A stretch of DNA of 64,000 nt from Dipetalonema caudispina (GCA_013365325.1 JABVXV010000160.1:62001-126000), one strand, 5' to 3'. Numbered from the stretch's first letter, positions 13,437 to 27,410 are shown. Numbers and translations are program-made. Notes: generated from the sequence alone by a model not told the origin.

Positions 13437-14176
13437 AATTGCCGATATAAATTTTAACGAATGTAACGAAAATCACAATTTTTAAAATACCGAAAACTCG
13501 ACATTGATAACTACAAATTATTTCATAAATTATACTAATGTTAGCCAAGACAAACTCGAATATTAAGTTAAATTAAATTGTATCTTAGCTAAGTATTGAT
13601 CAAAATCGAACTATGTCATATCACAGGCAAATAACAATTGAAGCCGAGGGTTAACATTGCTAGTCAACAATAATATTCTTAGCATGAAATCTTAACATTG
13701 GTCTTAACATTAATCAAAGACGAAAAAACAAATAAATAAACAAAAAATTTAACTAAATAATCGAAACTAAAACAAAACACAAAATGCCATAGCCATGCAA
13801 AATTTAATTGAAGCATTTCATCAAATAATGCAACTAATTCTCCCATTAATACCAACTATTCATTGACAAAGTATTTAAATGAAATTAATGAGACTTTTAT
13901 ATTCTTTTTGCAAAAATAAAATGAAATGAAAAAAAAGAAAAATTTATTTACATATCTTTTTGCTGATCACTTTAAAAAAAAAACTGAAAAGAACAAGTTT
14001 TTGGTCTGGATCAAATTTATCAAATTTTAACTTCAAATTTTTTATTCTTTCGACAAAAAAAGAAACGGCGTAATGAAAGTTGTTTATCCTTTATCGCTGT
14101 CTTATCTCATCGATGGTTTATAATCAAGGTTAAATTTCCTTTTAATCATTAAAATGACAGACACACGCACAAACAT

Positions 14177-14197
14177 ACACACACACACACACACACA
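14177..14197. repeat. AC dinucleotide microsatellite
   Basis: About ten AC units followed by mixed AT/AC sequence ending in ATATATGTG. Confidence 0.8.
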
Positions 14198-14426
14198 TAT
14201 GTATCTATATACAAACACATACATATATATGTGTTAATGTCATTTTACCTTTCCCTATCTTTTTCTTTAATTTACTTTTTTTTCACTTTTAGTAAATGTC
14301 CTCTTTTTTTTTTCTTTTTATCTATTTTGTCATCATTGACCTTGTGCTACTTTCTCTCTTCCCGTATTTTATTCATTTTACTTAACATTCTTCAAATTTT
14401 TCAATTTCCTCATCTTTTCTGCTAAT

Positions 14427-14427
<1 letters not shown>

Positions 14428-14460
<33 letters not shown>
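14428..14460. repeat. 33-nt poly(A) tract
   Basis: Uninterrupted run of 33 A on the + strand in intergenic DNA. No reverse transcriptase, transposase or tRNA-like sequence lies beside it, and I see no flanking target-site duplication, so a retroposon origin is not supported. Confidence 0.85.
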
Positions 14461-14461
<1 letters not shown>

Positions 14462-15525
14462 GATGAAAAAAAAGTTGAATGAAACTTAAAATGATATAAA
14501 TAAATAGCAAAAATTACATGGAAATTTATTTTGAAAAAATATATAAAAATTTCAAAGTGTATATATGTATAATGTTTGTTTATATATTTACTTCTTATTG
14601 ATATTTGCATGAAATTTTTTTTAAGTAGTAAACCTTAAGAAAAAAAGCGAAACATTTTCATCAGAAATCTTTTTGTTAGATTTTCGATAACCTTTAGGAT
14701 TTCAAAAAAAAAGGTTATTTTGATAGCAAAAGAAAAAACTGAGAAAAGAAAGGTCACGAATACGACAAATAAATTATCCTACTTTTTTTTCAACCATAAG
14801 CGTCATATTTTGCTGTACCAAAAACTTTTCCCTTTCATTTATTTCTTTTACAGATGAGCTTTAATCGATTTTCGTAATTTAAAAAATTATTAATTTGGAT
14901 ATTTGCAAATTATAAACAATAAAGGTTTTTATATGATATTTATAATTTTTTTATTTTTCTGTTTCCTTTATCCCTTTCATTTTTCCACTTCTCCTTCTTT
15001 TTTTAATTTTCCTATCTTTTCATTTTTCCTTTTTATCTTTCTTTTTTTGAAGTTTTCTCCTTCTTCATTCTTTTGCTTCATCATTTACAATTCATTGCTT
15101 TTCTAACCTTTCCTTCTTTTCATTTCTCTATTTCCTCATTTTCCTTCTCTTTTTCTCCTCATAAAAGTTTCCTAATAACTACTCGAGAAAGTTCGCCCAC
15201 CAATTTATTAATTTGTAATTAATTTGCTATGCCGTTAATTTGTTATATCAATGAAAATAAAATAAACTACATTTTCCATCAACATCCTTACACTAACAGT
15301 ATAGTGTAATAATTAGTGAAAATCATTAATTACTATAAATAAAATATGAGTTCATTTCCTTTCCCTTTCCTTCCCTTACTTCTGTGGAAAATTATTCCAT
15401 CATATCAAATATAAATATGTTAAAAAACAAATACAACACATATCTGAAACAACACCGTAAACATTCTTATCTTTCCACCTTCCACAATAAAAACAGTAAA
15501 TTTCAACGAAAAAAAAGGAAAGTAA

Positions 15526-15750
15526 TTTTGTTTATTTATTTATTTCAAAAAAAAAAAAAGATTTCTTACGGCGCACAAATAATCACTAATTATTTGTAAA
15601 TAATTCAATCAAATTTTATTTTCTGCTTGCTTTTCCGCCCTCTTCATATCCTTTTAAAAGGTAAATATTTTTGTTTATTGATTTATTTCAAGAAGTTTTT
15701 GCTACAAATACACAAATAATTAGTAATTACTTGCTAATAATTGAACTAAA
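15526..15750. repeat. Degenerate tandem duplication, about 143-bp period
   Basis: A block of about 85 bp (TTGTTTATTTATTTATTTCA, then ACAAATAATCACTAATTA) near 15526-15612 recurs in diverged form near 15668-15750. Homopolymer length changes and substitutions separate the copies. Confidence 0.5.
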
Positions 15751-16244
15751 TCAATCCAAGAAAAGAAAGAATTTACGACTGTTATATTTGTTTGCTCATT
15801 GGTACTAAATTTGGTGCAATAACAGGTTATTATGAAGTTTCAATTATTTCCTTTATCAGCTTTTTCCTTTTTTTTAATATAAGAAACTGGTTTTTTTTTT
15901 CCTACCCCTTCCTCTAATACCCGAAAAAACTGAGTAAAAATTTCTTCATCCATCTTTTTCATCCAACTATTTTATTTCATTCCAAATTGTTTGGATTCAT
16001 TTGCTATTTGTTATTCAATCAATTTTAATAATTGTTTAAATTTAAACTTCATTTATCAGTTATCATCATGTATAACTAGACTATATCATTCGTCTCTCTA
16101 CAATTCATTATTGTCACAATTTTGACAAACCATTTGTTTTTCCAACTTTTTAAATTACTTAATTCCATTGTTTTCCTAATAATGATTTGTGTGAATTCTT
16201 GCTTTACATAATCTTACCATATAATACAACTACTAATCAAAATT

Positions 16245-16255
16245 TATAATTACAG
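16245..16255 (+). promoter_or_regulatory. Candidate trans-splice acceptor of ShKT carboxypeptidase
   Basis: TTATAATTACAG ends at 16255, 42 nt before the ATG at 16298. It resembles a 3' splice site with no visible upstream exon, which in nematodes often marks spliced-leader addition. This is inferred from position and consensus only. Confidence 0.3.
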
Positions 16256-16297
16256 AAGTCATATAGATTGACGTGAAAGACGACTAAAGTAAGTAAA

Positions 16298-19200
16298 ATG
16301 GTTTATCGAATTTTTATGCAAATAATCATACCTATATTGCTCCTTCAAAAATCGAACATCTCTACGTTCATCAAAGGCAATTTATCCGACAGTCAGTAAG
16401 CTATTTACATACTTATTCATAATATTATTGTGAAACTTAGCACGCAACACTTCAGTGAAAAATCATTTAGATGGCGTAAAAATTAAAAATGATATGAAAA
16501 GTGTAACAACCGCCAATCCATATTATCCTTTGATGTAATCGACTAAGCGTAAGTCACAAGATTGCTTAAAATCCACACGCGGACGTGTTAAACATTTTTT
16601 GTATAACACGTGAAAGTTTGACGTCAGCTTCATTTTTTGCAGTAATTAAATCAAATCGCTTCCATATTTTTTCATTTCATCACCTTGAAAAAAAAATTGT
16701 AAAAATATATTTCTTGTGAACTAAAATTTCACCACAACTATATCAGGTATATTGTTGCAAATTTAAAGAAAAAAATCGATAAATAAAAAATTGCATTCTT
16801 TGCTTCGAATTAAGTTTTTAAAACATTTTAAGCTTGAAATAACATTTTCAATTTTATATGTGCATAATTTTGTGTATTCGTTAGGAATTTTCGAAATTTC
16901 TTCCAATTAAAACGTATTATGTTATGAAGGATATGTAAAAAGAATTTTGAATTAATCTATAAATATAATTTATTTGTTCAACTAATACTTATATTAATAA
17001 TAAGATAGGAATAGTATGCATATTGAATACAGTGCAAACAATTCTTCATAAAATTTTACGTACTTGAGTAGTGTTTCCTGGTTTATGAAAAGTAATAAAT
17101 AAATGAATATATTTTTCTCTAATTTCAAAGAATTTAAAAAAAATCTTCTAATGCGTTATAAATTTCAATAGAGCTTGAGAAGAGAAATTCGAGTTATAAA
17201 TGATCTAATCTACAAGTAAATCAAAACAGAACAAATTGATAAGGGTAATTTGAATCATTTTCAATCAATTTGCTATAATACGATTATATTTATCGCAGTA
17301 TTTTCCATAACTACACAAAAACTGATGCATATTCTTAGCTTAATTAATGATAATAATATAGTAGTGATATAGGTGGTGATGATAATGATAATTTTTTTAA
17401 AAAATTTTTTTACAACTTACATTTTTCAAAAGATTTTTTGTACTTTATTTTTCCGAAGATGTCTAATTTTGTAATTCAATGTCTTGTTGATTGCAGAAAT
17501 TATTTGAAAAGGTTATTTTCAAATTTTAAATATTATTTAGAAAGTACAAAGTCATACGAATGATACCGGAAGGTATGAGTCAATTGGCAATTATTAAAGA
17601 ATTATTCTACGATTCGATAGGATCAGAGGTTTTTTCTTTAGTAATTTTTAATAATTCAATTAATACTAAAATCTTCTTCATAATTAGTTGCACCAGCAAT
17701 TATCAAGTTTTATTTTTAACTTTATTAATTCTTTAGTCTGTATACTATGTTTACTTTAAATGTCTTTTTTTTTTTTGAAAGCAATTCTTACCGAAAAAGA
17801 AACAGCCAAGGATGAATGCCTGTTTAAGAGAATAAAATTGTTGAGAGGATATGACATAAAAGCCAAAGGAATTAAAAGTCTGATTTATAATGAGTCACAT
17901 TTCTAAACTTTTAAGTTAACTGTAAAAGCATTGTAATTTGTTGGCCAGTTATGTTAAGCTAAAATTCCTTTTTGATAAATTGAATCAAAATTGTAAATGT
18001 ATTTTAAGTAAGTACAATGATTACATTTTCATCGTATATAGGCAATAACGTCCGAAAAATTACAAAATTACATCGAAGTATCGCAATATTTTTGATTCGG
18101 CAAAAGTACTAATATTTGCGGAATTTCTAATAAAAAACGTGTTTACAAAATAATTTTGAGAACATTAAATACAAGAATTCAGTTTTTTTTACTTGAAAAT
18201 ATTTTTCATTTTAAGGAATAAGCTTTGTAATAATAATCATCCGACAACAAAAACGAAAGGAAAAGAAAATCATTTAAAGATGATAAGATGATTGGAATTA
18301 AATGTTTTTCATATTTTGAATGAAAATAAATTAAATTTCTTTTGAACAGCTAAACTATTATTATTATTATTATTATTATTTCTTTTAATTTTAGCCTTTT
18401 TTCATTCCATTCAAGATCGAATAATTTAAATTTGATGAAAAAATGAAAGCAGAATTAATTTTCCGGTTCGATGAACTTATTTTAATGAATGTCGAAAGAG
18501 ACAAAATGGCTGATGTAACAAATGAGTACTTGCATAACACTATTTTTTTTATGGCGGAAATTTTTGTCAGAAATTAAGTGCAAAAAGAAATGGAAGGTCT
18601 AATTAAATTTATTCGAAAATTTACATTATCATTGTTAGTTTTCATAAATAATTTCCTTCTGGAATGTAATAGATAGAAAGTTTGAACGTAGCAATTTGAA
18701 ATTGGAAAAAATTCAGAAATAAATGTTTTTATAAATTTGAAAATTACAGGTTTTAATTTGAAATTAAAAGCAAAATACTAGAAAACTTGTTTTTTTTTGA
18801 TGCTTATTATTGCTATCATTCTTAATTGATTCCTTTCTAAAAAGTAATGAGTTGACTTTTAATACTATAATTTCTCAATTTTGCATAAAATTGCAATTTC
18901 ACTATTCTTATAAGAAAGCAGTTAATATGCATATTAATAAAATAATTCACTGAATTTTACTAATTTCATCATCTTGATATAGAATATATTGTAATGCAAA
19001 ACTAACGATGATTATTGGTGTTATGATAAAGATCTAAAGATGTAAGTTTCAACTTATTAAATTTTCAATTTAATAAAATATTCTAATTACACTTTATAGT
19101 TAAATTTTTGGCGTGTGCCAACAGACGTTGGACAAGCTGTAGATATTATGTTACAACCATCGATGATTCATTCATTGGCGGATCTTTTTATGCGAAATAA

Positions 19201-22200
19201 TATCACCTTTAGGGTTGTTATCGATGATGTTGAAAAGTGAGTATGTAAAAGGCAAATTTTAAGGTTTTTGAATAACTTAAATTTATGCAAGATTTAACAA
19301 TAATTTTAAGTTCGGATAATGGGCAGATAATTTCAATTCACATTCAATTCAAAATTAATTTGAAGTTTGAATAATTTAGGCTTATGCTGATAAACAAGCC
19401 TTTAAAATGTAAGTAATTTAAAAAAAATTTTACTAAAGTGAAGAAAACAATACTTGATAATCACTGTATGCATATATTAGACTGATGTATGAACGGGAAG
19501 GTCAACCAAAGAAGAGCAATTTTCGAAATTATGCGACATCACTTAACTCAATTATGGAATCATTCTTGAAGCGATCGAAAGATGCAAATTTAGTGAAGAA
19601 TAAGGCAAAATATGGTTTTGGTGATTATCACTCCTATGATATCATCTCGGCATGGCTTTCTGATATCGAACATTTCTATCCAAATATCGCAAAAGTATTT
19701 ACTATTGGGCAAACATTTGAAGGACGAAATATTAAAGGCATCAAAGTATGTAATAAATTTCTATTAAATTTCTTTTCTAATTCACTGTAAATAATATTTA
19801 AAATTTAATTCAAAACTTTGATTGGTTAATTTTTTGTCAATTTCTTATTTTCATTAATAAACATTATTTGTTTGAAAGTATTATGGATTATTTAAAAATT
19901 AATTTATATATCGTCAAAAATTTCCTGGAATTATTTTTTTCTTTTCTCAGATTGGAAATCCGATTAATAATAGGAATAAGCGAATAGTTTGGATTGATGG
20001 TGGAATACATGCCCGAGAATGGGCTTCTATTCATACTGTATTATATTTCATTGATCAGGTAATTATTAACATTTTACTAAAAATAACTAAAATTTAAAAG
20101 ATTGCTAATTAGAATGGCCAGGAAAAAAAGAAGAATTGGTACTTTGATTTATTTATTAATTTCTGTTTTGATTTCAGGATTGAGCTTTTCTGAAAGTAAT
20201 GAAATTGTAAAATATAGTAATTTGTTAAGCTATACAACTGATTTGTTAAATGATAATAGTAAATGATTTGATTCAAATTTATATTGTTTGTAATTTTAAA
20301 TATTTTATGAAAATATTTGCAAAATTATTGCTTCAAAGATTTTAGTTGATATCAAAATATGGAATCGATCCCCAAATTACATCATACGTTGACACGCTGA
20401 ATTTTTACTTTGTACCAGTTGTTAATCCCGACGGTTATGAATTTTCAAGATCCGAGCAAACACCACATGTATCATAAATATATTTTTTTCTCGATCAAAA
20501 CAAATAAATTACCATGTAGTAATATCATGTCTTAATTTATCAACTTCTTCGACACTATTAATTATGCAATCATGTAATTGAACTGCGGTTAACTCCTCTT
20601 AAACATTATTACTTTTTAGATACATATTATTTTTTAGATACTTAATATAAATTCAAAAGAAAAATCTTATAAATGTAGCAATCACATAAATCTCATTTTA
20701 ATTTTATAAAAAAATTCCAGAGAAAAAAAACCAATGAAATCAAATGAGTTTTGCAATTATTTGCTTATTTCTTACAGTTCAATGCATTTAATTATTTCAT
20801 GCTGAAAGTAATGATCAAATAATAGTTCCAAATTTATAAGATTATTATGTAAGATAAGTTAGTTAAGTAATAGTAAAAATGTAAATAAACAAGTAAATGA
20901 ACAAAGTTAGCAAACTTAAAATATTTTACTACCTTTTTCCTTCTTTTTAAGGCAAGATTTTGGAGGAAAAATCGTGGTAAGGTAGTATGTTCAAAAGATC
21001 GTTGGCATCGTCAACGTTGCTGTACTGGAGTAGATTTAAATCGAAATTTTGATTTTTATTGGGGAGGTTTGTTCAATGCAAATTTCAGTTTATTCATTAA
21101 TGAATTTGAAAGAACGGAAAATGTGAAGTAATCAATAGCGCCAAAACAAAGATGAGAAATATTATCATTCGTAAAGAAACAAAGAATAGTATTTCTCAAT
21201 ATTCAATAATATTCAAAAATGATTAAAATTAGTAACATAGTTAACAAACAATTTAAGGTTTTAAACAGGAATCTTATAAAGTAGAATTATAAGGCTTGTA
21301 AAATGAAATTGATGTAGAGTTTTGAAAGGAAATAAAGTAAATTATTGGAGTGCAGTAACGCAAATTGCAAATTTTTGCTAATGTCATTTCAGATTTATAG
21401 GTAAAGCATTCCTTATAATTTCCTTCCTTTTGTATTACAGCTATTAGTTCGCGTTTGCATAAAACATTTTCGATTTATAGGTTATGGTAATGAGAATTAT
21501 AAAACGAAATTGAAATTATAAATTACAAGTTATGGGAAGTCTAAGCGTGTGCTAATGCGATTCTATAAATAGAACATTTCTTTTTTTTTTTATTTCTTTT
21601 GAATTGCAGAAACCGGATCAAGTTCCCATATTTGCTCCGAAATCTATCATGGTAGCGAACCATTTAGCGAACCTGAAACAAGGTATCGTGTTTCTCTGTA
21701 ATGATAATTTTTTGAAAATTAATCATTAAAATAATTGATCGTTGCCATAAATTACCGTTCATTGATTGTCTTGCCATTTAATAATTTTTGAGTATATTTC
21801 AAATTTCCTTCCTGAAATTTTATAAAAATACTAAGAATTTAAATTATCAATACTTTTAACTTGAATGCATCAATTTTAAAATTACTTGCAATTTTGTTAT
21901 CGTAATTATCTACTAGCAAATCTTTAATTTTTTATTCTTACTTCCAAGAAAACAATTTAAAAAAGGATAATCATGAGCATCTGCTAGCAAATAAAATATT
22001 AGAAAAATAAACTTCATAAAAACAGCTATGAAAATGATTACAAATGTTCTAAACAATCACGATGATAAAAGATAGCAATATCGATTGATAAAATAAGCTT
22101 TTAATATACAAAATTTTCAAACATTTTCTCATTTATATTGATATGAATAGTGATATATATATATAGCTGATTAGGGCAATACGCGATAAATTATTATCAG

Positions 22201-24201
22201 CGGAGATGTTCGGTAAGGTTGATGCCTTTATCACATTGCATACATATAGTCAAATGTGGATTCATCCATACAGCCATCAACGACATGCATTTCCTAATGA
22301 TGTCAACGATCTTGTAAGAATTAATTATTCAATTTAAGAATTTTCATCTTATTTAATAAATAGAATAATTGAAAATATTGAACTATTTAAATAAAAGAAT
22401 GAACAAAAAGGAAAAAAGATGAACAAAATTTTGGGATAATTTTTCTTTTACTTTCAAATTTAATTTGAATTAAAAATAATAAGCCTTTTTTCGGTAAATT
22501 GGAAATTCCAAAAGGAAAGATAGTTAAATTAAAATTTGGATTTTTTTTTAAAGAAAATGACTGAAATAGGCAATTTATTTATCTTTATTAAATTTAAAAA
22601 ATTTGTTCCATTTCTTTCAACTTCCTCTTTCAATCTCTCTCTTTCTAAGAGAGAAAATTTTCGATAAAAATTATTCCATACAGGAAGCAGTCGGAAAACA
22701 AGCAGTGAAAGCACTCGAAAATGTCTATGGAACAAAATTTCGACTTGGAAGCGGAGCAGATATATTGTGTAAATCTTTTATGTTATCCCTAAATCTTTCT
22801 ATTTTTCATTGCCCTTGAATTTCAATTAATTTTGATGAGTTTAGTAATTTTCCTAAAATTATTATACATTTCTAGAAAGTTTGTATTTGTTAGCACCTTT
22901 TTGAACAACAAATAATTCAAAGATATTTTTATTAATTAAAAAAAGGTAACACAAAATTGTACTTGAAGATCCTTCATCAGGTGGTTCAGATGATTGGGCT
23001 AAGTCGAAAGCCGGAGTGAAATTTGTATATCTGCTTGAGTTAAGGCCAGGCGAAAATGGTTCGTTAATTGATTTTTTATGCAAATTAAATAATTTTGTGA
23101 TGAAATTACAATCTAAATGATCGTTGAAATTTAAAAAAGTAAAAATTTTTACTGAAATAAATTGAAATTGAATTGAAATTTACTTGATCATATAGATCAA
23201 TTGTGGGAGATTTTTCTGCAATAAATACTAAAAATTAAAGCTAAATCTTTAAGTAAAAAAAAAACTGAAAAAAAAGATGAGCAATAATGATCGAATTTAG
23301 ATTTTGATGGGTTCCTCTTGGATCGCCGACAATTAATACCGACTGGTCGAGAAACATGGGCTGGTGTGCGAGTTGTTATCGATGCAATAATACGATCACA
23401 AAGTTCTTCCACATTTCTCTACGACCAGATTCAAAAATGACCAAATATAATTTTAAAGTTTCAAGAATAGGTTGACATTTCACCCCTATACAAAACTAAA
23501 TATACAACATTTTCAGGAGCAATAGCACCGGGTATAACAGCGAACTTAGGTATTAATAGATCACAAACCGTATCACTCTTCTCAACGTCACATTTTCCAC
23601 GTCATCATTCACCAAAAAATGCAACAGTAGCGCCATTATTTAAGTCACCAGCTGTCACAATTATACCACAAACGATGATGGCATCACGGCTTAATCATAA
23701 TTACCGGATGGAGAATTTACACCGAAATCACGGAATTGCTCGGCGTAAATTTCTGCAGCTTCAAAATAGCATGTTTTCTTCTTTACTTTTTTTTTTGTTT
23801 CCAAGTTTTAATTTTATCTCGAAGTATAAACTTCGTTTTTTTGCTTTTTCCAAATAGCCATATTATTTGATATTTTTATATTATTTATTATTTTTTACAC
23901 TATTTGACATTCCCTACATTATTGAATATTTTTTATTACGAAAATTTAATTTTGGCTATACTAAAATGACTTTTTTCATTCTAATTCAAGTAATAGCTAC
24001 AACCAGATATATTACTAGCCTAATAAGGCTTGTCTTCTTTTTAAACTCATTTTTTGCTTTTACAACGATGAATATCTTACAGAACTGTGCACCGATACTT
24101 CTCCGTGGTGTGTCGGCTGGATTCATATTAATCCGAATATTTGTCTAGCAGCTGCATCTTATATGCAACAACAATGCGCCCTTTCATGTCATTTGTGTTA
24201 A
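16298..24201 (+). CDS. M14 zinc carboxypeptidase with propeptide and C-terminal ShKT domain
   Basis: Exons: 16298-16395, 17541-17628, 19100-19236, 19481-19745, 19951-20058, 20346-20468, 20952-21066, 21610-21682, 22175-22313, 22684-22768, 22969-23058, 23301-23402, 23517-23744, 24083-24201; all phases close to 589 aa. A hydrophobic N-terminus (MVYRIFMQIIIPILLL) suggests secretion. The propeptide begins YKVIRMIPEG and runs to about residue 150. In the M14 domain (about 155-475) I see zinc ligands H216 and E219 (GIHAREW) and H358, plus R278, N303-R304, Y411 and E434, so activity is expected. A Ser/Pro/His-rich linker (about 476-550) leads to a ShKT domain with six Cys (553, 560, 571, 582, 586, 589). 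The domain order resembles nematode cuticle-associated carboxypeptidases such as C. elegans SURO-1; orthology is not established. Weak donors follow exons 2 and 12. Tandem paralogue of the gene at 30-2625. Confidence 0.93.
18355..18381. repeat. ATT trinucleotide repeat
   Basis: About eight ATT/TTA units inside intron 2 of the ShKT carboxypeptidase gene. Confidence 0.8.
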
Positions 24202-25214
24202 AACTTCAAAAAAAAAAAATTTTTTTTTTAGATAGTCTATTACGATAGAGAATTGAAGTGCCATTTTTAGTTCACCCAAAAAAGAGATATTTTATTTTCA
24301 TTTTTCAATTTCATTTCCGTTTTTATTGTTTATGATAACATTGAACCTTATTTGCTTTTTTTTTTTTTCTTCAGGGATTACTGAGGCGGTAAAATACGAA
24401 AAAAACTATAACCTATCGAAATGAATAAGATCGGAAAAAAGTCTACAAATTATCTAAGCGGATGAGATAAGAATTATGACCTATCACGAAGTACTGGTGT
24501 TTATGCAAAATTTCTGTACAGGAAATTAGGAATAATTTTCCATAATAATTCGTTTACGATTTCGCACACCTTTTAATCCGCTTTTATCTTCTCTTCTCGA
24601 GAAAGTTTGGGTTAGTTCGAGCAGAGATATAATTCCAACAAAATAGCATTAAAAAAACAAAACAAAAAAAATCTCAAAACTTTTTACTACCAAATAATTT
24701 GATCTTTTCAATATCTACTCAAGTTGTCAAGTTTTATTCATTTATTTCTAGGGATAATACTACAGGTTAGCATGATAAAAAAAAAAGAGGAGAAAAATGA
24801 TGTTGAAGTTGACAAATTACAAATTAATTAATTCAAATATTAGCATTGCTATCCAATTTCTTGCTGAAAATAATGAGAATGATTGAGAAAAAGTTTGTGA
24901 GAATTAAGAAGAAGGAAGAAAAAATGAGATGATCCAATTTTTTGAAAAAAATAATATATCTTATTGGAAAATATAATTTTAATTGTAAATGTAATTTTAA
25001 TCAAAAATTAGAATCAATCAAATTAATGTTGGAACAGTAAAATTTTTTCACTGAATTAAATTTCAATCAACTACTGCATACAACTATTTGATATGCATGT
25101 AAATGCATAAATTTTGTCATTTACCTAGGAATACTAGAATTAGAGCAACTAATTAATGATTTGTAGCATTTAGCAAAGAGATAGAAAAACTAGCAATTTT
25201 TGCAAATGATGAAA

Positions 25215-25279
25215 GATATGAAGCTCATATCTGTTTAACAGATATTAGCTTTTATATTAACAGATATAAGCTTCATATC
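25215..25279. repeat. 21-bp inverted repeat, one mismatch
   Basis: GATATGAAGCTCATATCTGTT at 25215-25235 pairs with 25259-25279 at 20 of 21 positions. The 23-nt spacer carries a further partial copy of the AACAGATAT..AGCT motif, so the motif occurs three times in 65 bp. Confidence 0.8.
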
Positions 25280-26040
25280 TCCATAGTATATAATACTGTA
25301 TGATTTGACGGTTAATAATTTGAAATATCAAAAATTACTTTCATTGTTTTTGTTTTGAAATAATACTAAACTTTTTTCATTCCTTCGAATACCATATCTG
25401 CAATATTTGGCTGTGTATTTTCGAAGAAAAAGGCATAATAATTGATAAAAGGTTGAATTTCTCCGTGAATTGAAATTTTAAAAGTGTTAATTTACAAAAT
25501 GTAAAAACAAAATTTCGAATGTTTCAAAAGAAGAACAAAAGTTACAAAACCATAATTTATACGATCATTTGTTTTACTAACAAAAACATGAAAAATTTTA
25601 ATCCTTATACTTTACATTCCTGGCCACTTTTGAAATTATTATTTAATGTTAACACTTGTCTTTGTGACCTTAAAATTACACTTTGAAGTGAACATTTGTT
25701 GTTGTGATTATAAAATTACATTTGGAATCGTCGTTGTGACCCTTTGCTGATTGACAGAAATAGAAAAGTACAAACTTTAAAAAGTTGATGCAAGACTGAT
25801 TTCATTGTATATTATCATATCTTTCAATTTTCTTGCTTCATTGCTCAAATGGTTCATTGTTTCACATATATTTTCAAAATTATTTTCTTGCGCGAAAGCT
25901 AATTGAAAATTAAAAATTGAAAAATCCAGTAAACATCAACTTTTCTAATATTTTAATGTTTTCTGAATTCCAATATTTTTGTGTTTGCACCGTTTGTTTA
26001 AATATAAGATTGAGACAGTAATAGTTAATAACGGTAATCG

Positions 26041-26122
26041 TGAGAGTAATAATAATAATGGTAATAATAAATGATAATAATATATGATAACAATAATAAT
26101 AGGTAATAATAATACAAGTGAG
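26041..26122. repeat. Imperfect AAT-rich array
   Basis: Interrupted AAT/AATGAT units (GTAATAATAATAATGG and similar). Low-complexity sequence; the minus-strand frame through it encodes only Ile, Leu and Tyr. Confidence 0.65.
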
Positions 26123-27410
26123 AATAACAACAGAAATTACAAAATGAAATATGGTTTAAATCAAATTTTGTAAATTATTTTTCTCATAATTCATAGTTAA
26201 CTTTTAATACTTCTATGTGATACTTACATGTATATGGCATTTGAATTTTTCGATTACATTACTATTACTATTATATTGTGAAGGTTGTCAATATCAGTTG
26301 TAATTTTTATCATCAGTCATTATAGTAGAATAAAACAGTTATTTGTTTTTCCACCTGAATGTAGGAAAAGTAGAAAAAAAATGAAAATTTAAGGAATTAC
26401 AAAATGATTTCCAAATAATTGGTATAAGTTTTTCTTCTAAATGAAATTTAAACTGCTGCATGTGAAGCCTAAACTGACTAGTGAAGTTGAAAATTTCCAA
26501 TAGTCTTGACTGTGAAGTAATTGTTCGAAAAAATTTTTGATTTCAACATTTCCCGTCCGATAAAACTTTCTTTCTCTAATGAAAAAGCACGGAGAGTTTT
26601 TCTCTTTTAAATTTCATTATGCAAAAAAATATCTTTACCAAATAAACACTATCAAATAACTAATTCTCGAATTCAATTCCAAAATCAGCATCTCATGCAT
26701 GCTGAAAATTGTTACAACTAAGTATATTCATTATTGTCGAATGCTATTATTGTTCGTGCGAACATAAAATTTTCAGCCACTAACTTCTTTTTATCCATTG
26801 CATTTGTCAATTTTTCAACTTCATCAATTACTTCAACTGGCAGGATTTTCCACATTACTTACTGTTACTTTGCCTTCAGTCCCGCATTTTCCATCCTTTG
26901 TCAAATTTTACTTAATCAATAATATAAGAAAAAATAAAAACTGATTCAAATACCACTTCCATTTCAGTGTTTCTCGTTTCACTTCTTATTTTTTCATTTT
27001 TTCCCGATTTGTAATGTCACAAATGGATCACTAAAATAAAAGATTTTGCATTCATTTTATGTAAATAATTGAATGGTTGAGGCGAAACCTTTATTTCGAA
27101 GAATTTTTACCAATTAAATCATAATTATTTTACTAAATAACTCCTATTTCTATTAAAATTTCTGTTAAAATCAATGAATTTATAATGATGAAATTTAAAG
27201 AAAAAATAGAAATTCTCAACATTTAACAAAATCATTGCTGAAAACTTTTAAATAAACAGCCATCCATTCCCAACAAACAAAATTATTCCTAATGAAAATT
27301 TTAATTGAGATCAGCTTTTTCTTTTTCCTTATCCTGCATTAATCTTTATCAAACTAAAAAATAATCTCTTAGTGCAATAAAATCGTTCTTATTCAAATTT
27401 TTCACTTCAA

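Larger units (their letters stand above)
12519..16250. other. Intergenic, polypyrimidine-rich, no gene recognised
   Basis: Apart from the separately listed repeats, this stretch holds long T- and C-rich tracts at about 14240-14420 and 14935-15170. Frames through them read as strings of Phe, Ser and Leu and are rejected as coding. The right end is the probable promoter region of the carboxypeptidase at 16298. Confidence 0.5.
24202..27410. other. 3' flank of carboxypeptidase and intergenic DNA
   Basis: Holds the 3' UTR of the carboxypeptidase (no clear AATAAA near the stop), an inverted repeat at 25215-25279 and an AAT-rich stretch near 26045-26120. No gene recognised on either strand. Confidence 0.5.

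Noticed and set aside
14428..14460. Poly(A) tail of a retroposon
   Set aside because: No reverse transcriptase ORF, tRNA/5S-like promoter or target-site duplication was seen around the tract.
14231..15106. Open frames of 60-70 codons on the + strand
   Set aside because: They run through polypyrimidine tracts and encode almost only Phe, Ser, Leu and Ile; no motif or splice logic.
23745..23857. Extension of the carboxypeptidase linker exon to a stop at 23857
   Set aside because: This is intron read-through. The donor C|GTAAAT at 23744 joins in phase to a complete six-Cys ShKT exon.
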